Shown in pieces: positions 8,458 through 16,024 of a DNA stretch of 64,000 nt (the first letter of the stretch is position 1; each line of letters starts with the position of its first letter). A program made the position numbers and the translations under genes. The stretch comes from an uncultured Acidobacteriaceae bacterium (GTDB taxonomy: Bacteria; Acidobacteriota; Terriglobia; Terriglobales; Acidobacteriaceae). A model generated the notes under the pieces. The model ran no database searches. It saw only the letters and a program-made list of their open reading frames with translations, and was not told the origin of the DNA. The DNA is taken from positions 1 through 64,000 of the forward strand of contig CAIVDV010000024.1 of NCBI GenBank assembly GCA_903904755.1. Direction: 5' to 3'.

Positions 8458-8502
8458 ACAACATCGGCCACCTCGTCAACCGGGGTGGCCGTTGTCTTTT
8501 TC
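8458..8502 (+). terminator. Intrinsic terminator of the sdh operon
   Basis: A stem of 12 pairs (GGCCACC with GGTGGCC, plus an outer ACAAC/GTTGT after a 3-nt bulge) is followed by CTTTTTC. It begins 12 bp after the sdhB stop. Confidence 0.85.
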
Positions 8503-8553
8503 TGGCCCATTCACCCTGCTACAATCCCACCAACGACCGGGGAAAACCAATCC

Positions 8554-9891
8554 ATGAAAAAAGCCCTCATCCTTGCTGCCGCCTTTGCCGTGTCCACTGC
8601 CTTTGCCGTTGCCCAGGAGCCTGCGCCCAAGACAGCAGCCAAGCCCGCTGCCAAAGCCGACGTCGCCAAGTCGGCCAAGTTGACGCCGGAGCAGGTGCAT
8701 CGCTCCGCCCTCATCGTGGACACCCACGAGGACACGCCGCAGCGTTTTGTCGATGAGCACTGGGATCTTGCCGACCCCATCGGCACCGGGCAAATCTCCC
8801 TCGACGCGATCCACAAGGGCAATCTCGGCGCGTCCTTCATGTCCATCTGGGTTGATCCCGAGCTCTACCAGGGCCACTTCGCCCGCCGCACGCTGGAGCT
8901 TATCGACGCCAGCCGCCAGCAGGCTGGCAAGCACTCTGACCAGATCAAGTTCGCCACCTCCGCCGCCGACATTGAGGCCGCCCGCCGCGAGCACAAGTAC
9001 GCCATGCTCATGGGCATCGAAGGTGGCCACTCCATTGAGGATTCGATTGGCCTCCTGCGCGACTACTACGCCCTCGGCGTCCGCTACATGACGCTGACCT
9101 GGTCCAACTCCAACAGCTGGGCCGACTCCTCGGGCGACTACACGGATAAAGCCATTCCGCACACCCAGAGCGGCCTCAGCGAGTTTGGCAAAGACGTGGT
9201 CTACGAGATGAACCGCCTTGGCATGATGGTGGATATCTCCCACGTTGCCGACAAGACATTTTTCCGCACGCTGGTCATCACGCGCGCTCCCGTGATTGCC
9301 TCGCACTCCTCGGCGCGGGCGCTCTGCGATGCTCCCCGCAACATGACCGACGATATGCTGCGCGCTGTGGCCATCAACGGCGGCGTGGTGATGGTGAACT
9401 TCTACTCCGGCTTCCTTTCGCAGGAGTACCGCAACGCCCAGCTTGCCCAGGCACCGCAGGTGAAGGCCGCCAAAGACGCCTTCATCGCCAAGGCCAAGGC
9501 GGAAGGGAAGCAGGTCATTTACGCCGATCTTGAGAAGATCGATGAGGAGTGGACCGCGAAGATCCCGCGTCCGCCAATGTCAGTTCTGATTGACCACATT
9601 GACCACATCGCCAAGGTTGCGGGCATTGACCATGTTGGGCTGGGCTCAGACTTCGACGGCGTCTCCGGCGACCTGCCCGAAGGCATCAACTCTGCCGCCG
9701 ACCTGCCGAAGATCACCGCCGCCCTGATGGCCCGCGGTTACTCTGCCGAAGACTGCCGCAAGATTCTTGGCGGCAACTTCATGCGCGTCTTCCGCGAGGT
9801 CGAGGCCGTTGCCAAAGACCTGCAAGCGACCGAGCGCCCCAAGATCACTGACAAGCAGCCCTTCGACAAGCCGGCAAAAGCTACAAACTAG
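8554..9891 (+). CDS. Exported membrane dipeptidase, peptidase family M19
   Basis: The protein is 445 aa. A signal peptide (MKKALILAAAFAVSTAFAVAQ) is followed by an Ala/Lys/Pro-rich linker to about residue 50. The M19 amidohydrolase barrel shows IVDTHEDTP (zinc-ligand region), MGIEGGHSIED, YMTLTWSNSNSWADS, MVDISHVADKTF, PVIASHSSARAL and HVGLGSDFDG, the renal-dipeptidase-type binuclear zinc pattern. It should hydrolyse dipeptides in the periplasm. Earlier in-frame starts would place non-homologous sequence before the signal peptide, so the ATG at 8554 was chosen. A TACAAT box at 8520-8525 is a likely -10 element, giving a short leader. Confidence 0.9.
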   Translation: MKKALILAAAFAVSTAFAVAQEPAPKTAAKPAAKADVAKSAKLTPEQVHRSALIVDTHEDTPQRFVDEHWDLADPIGTGQISLDAIHKGNLGASFMSIWVDPELYQGHFARRTLELIDASRQQAGKHSDQIKFATSAADIEAARREHKYAMLMGIEGGHSIEDSIGLLRDYYALGVRYMTLTWSNSNSWADSSGDYTDKAIPHTQSGLSEFGKDVVYEMNRLGMMVDISHVADKTFFRTLVITRAPVIASHSSARALCDAPRNMTDDMLRAVAINGGVVMVNFYSGFLSQEYRNAQLAQAPQVKAAKDAFIAKAKAEGKQVIYADLEKIDEEWTAKIPRPPMSVLIDHIDHIAKVAGIDHVGLGSDFDGVSGDLPEGINSAADLPKITAALMARGYSAEDCRKILGGNFMRVFREVEAVAKDLQATERPKITDKQPFDKPAKATN

Positions 9892-9925
9892 CCGGGCCGC
9901 TCTCTTGGCCTGATCTCAAAGCAAG

Positions 9926-9958
9926 AACGGCCGTACTCAATTCGAGTACAGCCGTTTT
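9926..9958. terminator. Bidirectional terminator between convergent genes
   Basis: AACGGC and GTACTC on the left pair with GAGTAC and GCCGTT on the right around one C/A mismatch and a 5-nt loop, with TTTT on the plus side. It sits between the M19 peptidase and the minus-strand acyl-CoA dehydrogenase, so it can serve both. Confidence 0.75.
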
Positions 9959-9971
9959 CCTGCCTGCACCT

Positions 9972-11150
9972 TTAGTACGCCGCAATCCCCGTTACTGCCT
10001 GCCCAATAATCAGCCCGTGAATATCGTGCGTGCCCTCATAGGTAATTACCGACTCCAGGTTCATCATGTGCCGCATAATCGGGTAGTCGTCGGCCACGCC
10101 GTTCGCGCCCAGAATCTGCCTTGCGCTCCGTGCGCACTCCAGCGCCATCCACACGTTGTTCCGCTTGGCCATGGAGATGACCTCATGCGGCAGATTGCCC
10201 GCATCCTTCAGCCGTCCGGCCTGCAGGCTCAGCAACTGCGCCTTTGAAATCTCGGTAATCATCCACGCCAGCCGCTCCTGGATAATCTGGTGGCTGGCAA
10301 TCGGCTCATTGCGGAACTGCTTGCGCATCAGCGAGTACTGCCGTGCGGTGTCAAAGCAGCTCATCGCGGCGCCAATCGCGCCCCAACTGATGCCATACCG
10401 CGCCTGGTTGAGGCACATCAGCGGGCTCTTCAACCCGCCCGATCCCGGCAGCAGATTGCTCGCCGGCACCCGCACCTCATTGAGCGTAAGCCCGCTCGTT
10501 ACCGATGCGCGCAGGCTCCACTTGCCGTGAATATCATCCGACGAGAATCCCGGCCGGTCGGTCTCCACAATGAAGCCGCGAACCCGCCCGTCCTCGTCAT
10601 CCACCTTGGCCCAGATAATCGCCACATCGGCAATTGTGCCGCTGGTGATCCACATTTTTTCGCCGGTAATGACGTACTCGTCCCCATCCTTGTGGGCGCG
10701 CGTCGTCATGCCGCCGGGGTTCGATCCAAAGCCCGGTTCCGTCAGCCCGAAGCAGCCCAGCTTTCGCCCCGCGGCCAGCTCCGGCAGCCACTTCTTCTTC
10801 TGCTCTTCCGAGCCAAAGGTGTAAATGGGATACATGACCAGAGCTGACTGCACGCTGACAAAGCTTCGGAAGCCAGAGTCGCCACGTTCAAACTCCTGCA
10901 TCACCAGGCCGTACTCCACATTTGACATGCCGGCGCAGCCGTAGCCCTCAAGATTGGCTCCGAAGAAGCCCATTTCGCCCATCATCGGCACCAGCTCGCG
11001 CGGGAAACGCCCATCCCGGAAGCACTCTTCAATGATGGGAATCAGGTTGTCTTCGACAAACTCCCGCGCTGTTGCGCGGACCAGTTTCTCGTCTTCTGAG
11101 AGCAGGGAATCGAACTTGATGAAATCGACATGTTGAAATTTGAAGCCCAT
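9972..11150 (-). CDS. Acyl-CoA dehydrogenase, glutaryl-CoA dehydrogenase-like
   Basis: The protein is 392 aa, the normal family length. CFGLTEPGFGSNPGGMTTRA and WITSGTIADVAIIWAK are the FAD- and substrate-loop motifs. The catalytic glutamate lies in VITYEGTHDIHGLIIGQA, and the residues around it match glutaryl-CoA dehydrogenases more closely than short-chain enzymes. The likely reaction is oxidative decarboxylation of glutaryl-CoA to crotonyl-CoA in lysine or tryptophan breakdown, using an ETF acceptor. The ATG at 11150 has AAAGG 7 nt upstream and begins at the conserved FDSLLSEDEKLVR region; a longer frame upstream adds only unrelated residues. No other glutarate pathway gene is nearby. Confidence 0.82.
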   Translation of the reverse strand: MGFKFQHVDFIKFDSLLSEDEKLVRATAREFVEDNLIPIIEECFRDGRFPRELVPMMGEMGFFGANLEGYGCAGMSNVEYGLVMQEFERGDSGFRSFVSVQSALVMYPIYTFGSEEQKKKWLPELAAGRKLGCFGLTEPGFGSNPGGMTTRAHKDGDEYVITGEKMWITSGTIADVAIIWAKVDDEDGRVRGFIVETDRPGFSSDDIHGKWSLRASVTSGLTLNEVRVPASNLLPGSGGLKSPLMCLNQARYGISWGAIGAAMSCFDTARQYSLMRKQFRNEPIASHQIIQERLAWMITEISKAQLLSLQAGRLKDAGNLPHEVISMAKRNNVWMALECARSARQILGANGVADDYPIMRHMMNLESVITYEGTHDIHGLIIGQAVTGIAAY

Positions 11151-11398
11151 AAGTATGCCTTTCGCGGGCTGTGCGCATAACCGCCGGCTATTCAGCCCGA
11201 ACGAAGAAGCGTAGCAGGTCGGGCGAACTCCCGGAAAGTGGTGGCTTTGATGCCAGCAATCAGAATGCCGGTTGGGTGTCGTCATGCCCATTCCAAATCG
11301 GGAATTCATTGCGAATTCTTCATGCCAAGGGTCCAGCGTCTGTGGCAGTCTATACGTCAGACCTATCCGGGTCTGAAATCAAACGAAAGCAGGAAGCA

Positions 11399-11971
11399 AT
11401 GCGACTATTCCCCCGGTTAGCAATTGCCCTTTTCTGCGCCGCATCCACACTGGCGGTGCACGCACAGCAATCCACTCTGGCTCTCGGCCACGGTCAGGCA
11501 GTCAGTTTCGCCTATGACGCGGCTCAGGGGCAGATCAGCACCAGTGGGCTCCAGTTGAACCCCAGCAAGGCGAAGGCAAATGCCGTGACGCCTACCACCG
11601 GTACGATCGACGTGACGCTGACCATCGCCACCGTTACCAGGTTTCCCAGGAACACGCAGTTTCGGTGCACCGTAACGGCTATCGGCGGAATCCTGAACCT
11701 GAACAACGGCACGGTCGATGGTGGCATTGAGACGGTATCCGGTGTTGCAACGGCGGCCGCGGGCGGCGGTCTCACCTGCAGCCTGGCCATTCCCTATTCC
11801 TGGACGCTTCCGGCCGGCGCGGGCGCTCAGTCCGGGCTGATTCTGGCCTACGCTGTGGGTGCCACCAATGTGCACGATGGCCCCATCCGCTCGTCACTCC
11901 AACTGGACGGTATAGAGAATCTGCCCGCCAATGGAGCAACCTCCAATTTTGCCTTTGATGTGACTCTTTAA
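11399..11971 (+). CDS. Secreted protein of unknown function, beta-rich
   Basis: The protein is 190 aa with a clear signal peptide (MRLFPRLAIALFCAASTLAVHAQQ). The mature part is rich in Thr, Val and Gly with alternating hydrophobic residues, as in beta-sandwich or pilus-like exported proteins, and holds two cysteines (FRCTV and GLTCSLA) that could form a disulfide. AGGA lies 8 nt before the ATG. I do not recognise the family. It is flanked by a long gap upstream and a bidirectional terminator downstream, so it is probably monocistronic. Confidence 0.7.
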   Translation: MRLFPRLAIALFCAASTLAVHAQQSTLALGHGQAVSFAYDAAQGQISTSGLQLNPSKAKANAVTPTTGTIDVTLTIATVTRFPRNTQFRCTVTAIGGILNLNNGTVDGGIETVSGVATAAAGGGLTCSLAIPYSWTLPAGAGAQSGLILAYAVGATNVHDGPIRSSLQLDGIENLPANGATSNFAFDVTL

Positions 11972-12003
11972 GCCATCTGGTTCTGACAGTTTGCGAGGGG
12001 GAA

Positions 12004-12038
12004 AAGCCCGGCGGCCATTGCGGCCAGCCGGGCTTCTT
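12004..12038. terminator. Bidirectional terminator
   Basis: AAGCCCGGC (12004-12012) pairs with GCCGGGCTT (12027-12035), and an inner GGCC/GGCC can extend the stem. AAAA precedes it on the left and TTCTT follows on the right. It separates the secreted protein from the convergent mlaF. Confidence 0.8.
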
Positions 12039-12043
12039 GCATC

Positions 12044-12880
12044 TCACGCCAGAAAGCTCTGCAAAAACGGATCCGGGCTGTGAATCAGCTCCCGGATCGA
12101 CCCATCAAAGACCAGCTTTCCCTCCCGCAAGACCAGGAAGGTGGTATCCGCATGGGTTTGGCCGGTCGGTAGCGGCTCCATCTGGTTGGTCGCTTCGCTG
12201 AATACGTTAGTCGCCATGGTAAAGGCGTCCTGCAAGCGATGCGTTACAAGAATCGCGGGCGTGTGGTAGACATCCCGCTCCTTCACAATCAGCTCATTGA
12301 TGGTGTGCGAGGTCACCGGGTCGAGCCCGCCCGTCGGCGAGTCATACAGCAGCAGCTCCGGCTTTGCGATAATCGCCCGGGCAATCGCCACCCTGCGTCG
12401 CATGCCGCCCGAGAGGCTCGATGGCAGCATGTCGAAGGTATGCTCCAGCTCCACAAACCGGAGCGCCCGCCGCACCCGCTTGTCAATCACTTCGTCCGGC
12501 AGGTGCTGCTCAATCAACTGGTAGCCCACGTTGTCGCGGATTGTCAGCGAGTCAAACAGCGCGCCTTCCTGGAAGACCATGCCTGTGCGGATGCGCAGTG
12601 CCAGCAGCTTCTCTTCGCTCATCCGCGTAATCTCTTCGCCAAAGAGAAAAATCCGTCCCGAGTCCGGCCGCAGCAGTCCATTCGCCAGCTTCAGGAGTAC
12701 GCTTTTGCCCACCCCGGCCGGCCCCAGCAGAATCCGCGTCTCGTGCGGCCCCAGCCGAAAGCTCACATCCTCCAGCACCGGTGGCCCGTTGAAGGCCATC
12801 GAGACATGTTCAAAGACAACCGGGTCTACCGCCGGCTCGGCTGGTGGCGATTCAGGCACGGGTTGGCTCATCGTATCCAT
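12044..12880 (-). CDS. mlaF: MlaF-type ABC transporter ATPase with altered Walker B
   Basis: The protein is 278 aa and is the ATPase of an MCE-type lipid ABC transporter. Walker A GPAGVGKS is at residues 53-60, the Q-loop Gln is in MVFQEGALFDSLTIRDNV, the signature LSGGM is at 156-160 and the H-loop is LVTHRL. Walker B reads LLLYDSPTGGLDP: the residue after the Mg-binding D180 is S181, where the catalytic glutamate is normally found. The nucleotide sequence (GAC TCG) supports Ser. The gene lies 15 bp after mlaE. MlaFE homologues move phospholipids or related lipids between membranes; the periplasmic MCE subunit (MlaD) is not in this locus. Confidence 0.85.
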   Translation of the reverse strand: MDTMSQPVPESPPAEPAVDPVVFEHVSMAFNGPPVLEDVSFRLGPHETRILLGPAGVGKSVLLKLANGLLRPDSGRIFLFGEEITRMSEEKLLALRIRTGMVFQEGALFDSLTIRDNVGYQLIEQHLPDEVIDKRVRRALRFVELEHTFDMLPSSLSGGMRRRVAIARAIIAKPELLLYDSPTGGLDPVTSHTINELIVKERDVYHTPAILVTHRLQDAFTMATNVFSEATNQMEPLPTGQTHADTTFLVLREGKLVFDGSIRELIHSPDPFLQSFLA

Positions 12881-12895
12881 CTGAATTTGGCAGCC

Positions 12896-13690
12896 CTATA
12901 CCGGCGGAAAAAGCCACAGCATCACCCGGCTCAGCAGGAAGTCCGTAAAGATGATCATCACCGAGGAAACGACCACGGCCTGCGTCGTTGCCCGTCCCAC
13001 GCCCTGGGTGCCACCCGTGGTCTTCATGCCAAAGAAGCAGCCAACCGTTGAGATGATGAAGCCGAAAAACAGCGGCTTTGTGAGTCCCTGAATCATGTCC
13101 GCCGGAACCAGCGCCTGGTAAGCCGAGTTGAAGTACTGGTTTCCATTCTGGTGGCTGAGGAAGACCGCCACCGTCGCGCCCCCCGCGGTGCCGAGCGTAT
13201 CGGCCACAATCGTCAGCAGAAACAGCGCAATCACCGTGGCAAACACTCGCGGCGCAACGAGCTTCTTGATGGGGTCAGTACCGAGCGCGCGCATGGCGTC
13301 AATCTGCTCGGTCACGACCATGGAACCCAGCTCGCTCGCCATGCCGCTTGCGTTTCGGCCGGAGACCATCAGCCCCGTGAGCACGGGTGCCAGCTCGCGG
13401 AACATCGACAGCGAGACAAACCGCCCTGTATACGCCTGCGCGCCAAACTGCGCCAGGGAGGCCGCCGACTGCAACGCCAGCACGCCGCCGGTAAAGAACC
13501 CTGTGAGCACCACAATCGGTACCGAGCCCACACCGATCAAATCGCTTTGAATCAGCGTGTCGGCCCAGTAGTGTGGCTGCCGCCAGAAGCTGCGCACCGC
13601 CTCCCAGCAGAACAGCGAGTACTCCTGCACGGCCAGCAGCATCCGCTGCACCGTTCGCCGCACCTGCTCAGAGATGATTTCCGCTGGCAA
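12896..13690 (-). CDS. mlaE: MlaE-type ABC transporter permease
   Basis: The protein is 264 aa, the usual MlaE length, with five to six hydrophobic segments. Family hallmarks are FFTGGVLALQSAASLAQFGA, RELAPVLTGLMVSGRNASGMASELGSM, VTEQIDAMRALGTDP and KTTGGTQGVGRATTQAVV. It is the membrane subunit of an MCE lipid transporter. The start is a TTG at 13690 with AGGGGG 9 nt upstream; a stop codon in the same frame shortly before it rules out an ATG start. It precedes mlaF by 15 bp. The gene 70 bp upstream on the same strand encodes glutamate decarboxylase. Confidence 0.87.
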   Translation of the reverse strand: MPAEIISEQVRRTVQRMLLAVQEYSLFCWEAVRSFWRQPHYWADTLIQSDLIGVGSVPIVVLTGFFTGGVLALQSAASLAQFGAQAYTGRFVSLSMFRELAPVLTGLMVSGRNASGMASELGSMVVTEQIDAMRALGTDPIKKLVAPRVFATVIALFLLTIVADTLGTAGGATVAVFLSHQNGNQYFNSAYQALVPADMIQGLTKPLFFGFIISTVGCFFGMKTTGGTQGVGRATTQAVVVSSVMIIFTDFLLSRVMLWLFPPV

Positions 13691-13760
13691 TTCCGCTCGC
13701 CCCCTGGGGATTCCTCAAACTATCGTCAGAATAGACTATCGCGACGGTTTGGTGGGCGCA

Positions 13761-15074
13761 TCACCGCCCGGAGTGGTCGTGAATGGCGCCTGAGTCCGGC
13801 ACGGCAGCTACCTGTGGCGGATTTTTCGCAAACTCAGCCAACACCGCCCGCAACTCCCTCAGTAGCTCTTCCGCCATCGCCCGGGTAAACCCATGGCGAA
13901 CCAGAATCCGCTGAATTACCAGGTCTTCCCGCTCCGCCGGCATGGAGTAGGCCGGCACCAGCCACCCCCGCTCCCGCAGCGCATCCGCCACCTGGTACAG
14001 CGTAAACGGGGATTTCCCCGGCTCCGCAAGCTGCCAGCACAGTCCCGGAATTCCACCTTCCCCGTCGTACACAATCCGGAAGACGCCCAGCTTGCCAATC
14101 TCGCCCGCCAGGTATCGCCCCAGCTCCGCGCACTCCCGCTGAATCCGCGCGTAGCCCTCGCGGCCCAGCCGCAGAAAGTTGTAATACTGGCAGATAATCT
14201 CCCCACCCGGCCGGGAAAAATTCAGTGCGAAGGTCGGCATATTCCCGCCGAGGTAGTTCACGTCAAAAATCAGTTCCTGCGGCAGGTCATGCCTCTCCCG
14301 CCAGAGCGCCCAGCCCACACCCAGCGGTGCCAGGCCAAACTTGTGCCCGCTGGCATTGATGCTCTTCACCCGCGGCAGACGGAAATCCCACACCACCTCC
14401 GGCTGCAGAAACGGCGCCAGAAAGCCCCCGCTCGCCCCGTCCACGTGGATGGGCACATCCAGCCCGGTCTCCGCCTGCAACCGGTCCAGCGCCGCGGCAA
14501 TCGCTGCCACCGGCTCGTACTGCAAGGTAAACGTCACCCCCAGCGTCACGACCACGCCAATCGTGTTCTCATCGCACCGGCTCACCACTTCTTCGGCAGT
14601 GAGCAGCAAGCGCTCGCCCTGCATCGGCACCTCGCGAATTTCAACATCGAAGTAGCGGCAAAACTTGTGCCAGCAAACCTGCACCGGCCCCACAATCAGG
14701 TTCGGCCTGTTGGTTGGCCGGCCAGCAGCCTGCCGCCGCTTGCGCCAGTTCCACTTCAGCGCGAGCCCGCCCAGCATCGCAGCCTCGCTCGAGCCCGTCG
14801 TCGAGCAGCCAATTGTGGTCGCTGCCTCCGGGGAGTTCCAAAGGTCGGCCAGCATGTGAACGCACTGCTCTTCAATCGCGGCGGTCTGCGGATACTCATC
14901 CTTGTCAATCATGTTCTTGTCGGCAGATTCGGCCATCAGGCGCTCAACCTCCGGCTCCATCCAGGTGGTGCAGAAGGTGGCGAGGTTCTGCTGCGAGTTG
15001 CCGTCGAGCACGAGTTGCTTGTGGATGTGGTCGTAGACCAGGCCCGGAGCCAGCTCCCCGGTAGGGAACCGCAC
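13761..15074 (-). CDS. gadB: Glutamate decarboxylase
   Basis: The protein is 437 aa from a GTG start. It is a PLP enzyme of the group II decarboxylases. The N-terminal substrate loop [20 protein letters not shown], the [20 protein letters not shown] cofactor motif, HVDGASGGF and the PLP-lysine motif [11 protein letters not shown] (K245) all match GadA/GadB. It converts glutamate and a proton to GABA and CO2, which supports acid resistance in other bacteria; no GadC antiporter is nearby. The frame stays open without a stop back to about 15218 and has no ATG there, so the true start may be an upstream unusual codon (for example ATT or CTG) and the N terminus may be about 20 residues longer. Confidence 0.9.
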   Translation of the reverse strand: MRFPTGELAPGLVYDHIHKQLVLDGNSQQNLATFCTTWMEPEVERLMAESADKNMIDKDEYPQTAAIEEQCVHMLADLWNSPEAATTIGCSTTGSSEAAMLGGLALKWNWRKRRQAAGRPTNRPNLIVGPVQVCWHKFCRYFDVEIREVPMQGERLLLTAEEVVSRCDENTIGVVVTLGVTFTLQYEPVAAIAAALDRLQAETGLDVPIHVDGASGGFLAPFLQPEVVWDFRLPRVKSINASGHKFGLAPLGVGWALWRERHDLPQELIFDVNYLGGNMPTFALNFSRPGGEIICQYYNFLRLGREGYARIQRECAELGRYLAGEIGKLGVFRIVYDGEGGIPGLCWQLAEPGKSPFTLYQVADALRERGWLVPAYSMPAEREDLVIQRILVRHGFTRAMAEELLRELRAVLAEFAKNPPQVAAVPDSGAIHDHSGR

Positions 15075-15349
15075 CGACGCCGCCTCCGCTGCCAGTGTCC
15101 TGGCCTCAGCCGTTGGGGTTGTCGAAACAATCTTGCGCTGGTGCAGAGCCAGCCGTTTTCTCCTCGCGTGCAGTTGAGTTGCAGTGTACCCGCAAACACT
15201 GCGAATCCAAATGAATTACGCAGAATCGCACGTCTTCACGCACTCTCCCGCAGTCGGCGCTGCCGGATGAGTCTTCGGTTGAAGGTTGAGGGGCAGTACT
15301 TACAATTTAGTTCTGACGGGCTTGGTTCCATCGCATTCTGACAACTGCT

Positions 15350-15731
15350 TCACATCCGGTTGCTCAACGGCAGAATACGCAATCGCGTGCGCTTGGGATC
15401 GAATGTAAGCAGCGCGCCCTCTTCAAGTTCTTGCGTCGTTTGCCGAAGTGCCACAACCAGGGCGTCCCCAATCGTCTCCCAGCGCAGGTCAACTGTCCGT
15501 ATCTGCACAACGCTGGGCTTCTTTCCCTGAGTTACGGCAAGAATGGCGCTGAAATCAAGGTCGTGTGTAATCACAACCAGATCATGCTCGTTCGCATAAT
15601 CCACAATCCATAATCTCGATGTCGGCGGCATTAGGAGCACCAACGGACGACCAGTGAATCGCTTCCAAACCGAGGTTGCTCAGTTTCGCGCCCCAATGCG
15701 GTGGCAGATTCATGCCGAGCAGCAGTTTCAT
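15350..15731 (-). pseudogene. Frameshifted DUF5615 PIN-like toxin
   Basis: An ATG at 15731 overlaps the stop of the DUF433 gene (ATGA) and begins MKLLLGMNLPPHWGAKL, the normal start of DUF5615 PIN-like toxins. The frame runs to IEIMD and then shifts. The remaining part (YANEHDLVVITHDLDFSAIL to the end) continues in another frame to 15350. The break lies at a tandem 7-mer on the plus strand (AATCCAC AATCCAT, 15598-15611). Removing one 7-mer restores a 124-aa protein with the expected EIMDYANEH junction. The gene is therefore most likely a recently inactivated toxin, unless this is a sequencing error or a phase-variable repeat. Confidence 0.75.
15598..15611. repeat. Tandem 7-bp repeat that breaks the DUF5615 frame
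   Basis: AATCCAC and AATCCAT lie head to tail and are followed by a further AATC. Seven bases is not a multiple of three, so gain or loss of one copy switches the toxin reading frame. Confidence 0.7.
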
Positions 15732-15958
15732 GCCGTGGCCAGCAAGACCTTGCGCTCATCTGAAAGCCAGGCGGCATACTGAATTGCTTGCATCACATCT
15801 TCCTTCTCAAGATATGGATAATCTGCGAGAACCTCGTCCACGCTTCGGCCGATACCGATTTGACCAACTATCGTGCTCACCGTGACTCGCAGCCCACGGA
15901 TGCAGGCTTTTCCGCCCATTACGTTTGGATTTCGTGTGATTCGATCCAGCGGCTCCAT
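15728..15958 (-). CDS. DUF433-family antitoxin
   Basis: The protein is 76 aa from the ATG at 15958. It has the DUF433 helix-turn-helix pattern: RITRNPNVMGGKACIRGLRVTVSTIV, then VDEVLADYPYLEKEDVMQAIQYAAW. These proteins pair with DUF5615 PIN-like proteins as antitoxins and are thought to bind DNA. The ATG at 15958 has AAGG 9 nt upstream; another ATG at 15967 would touch that ribosome site and is less likely. Its stop overlaps the start of the frameshifted toxin by 4 bp. Confidence 0.82.
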   Translation of the reverse strand: MEPLDRITRNPNVMGGKACIRGLRVTVSTIVGQIGIGRSVDEVLADYPYLEKEDVMQAIQYAAWLSDERKVLLATA

Positions 15959-16024
15959 GGGGTGCATCCTTTCTCAATTCTGATGGGATGGTAACGGTTC
16001 TCTGAGTGGAACACAAAGAATTTC

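Noticed and set aside
13893-15341. A 482-codon plus-strand frame over gadB
   Set aside because: It is the antisense shadow of gadB, with Arg/Pro/His-rich composition and no domain.
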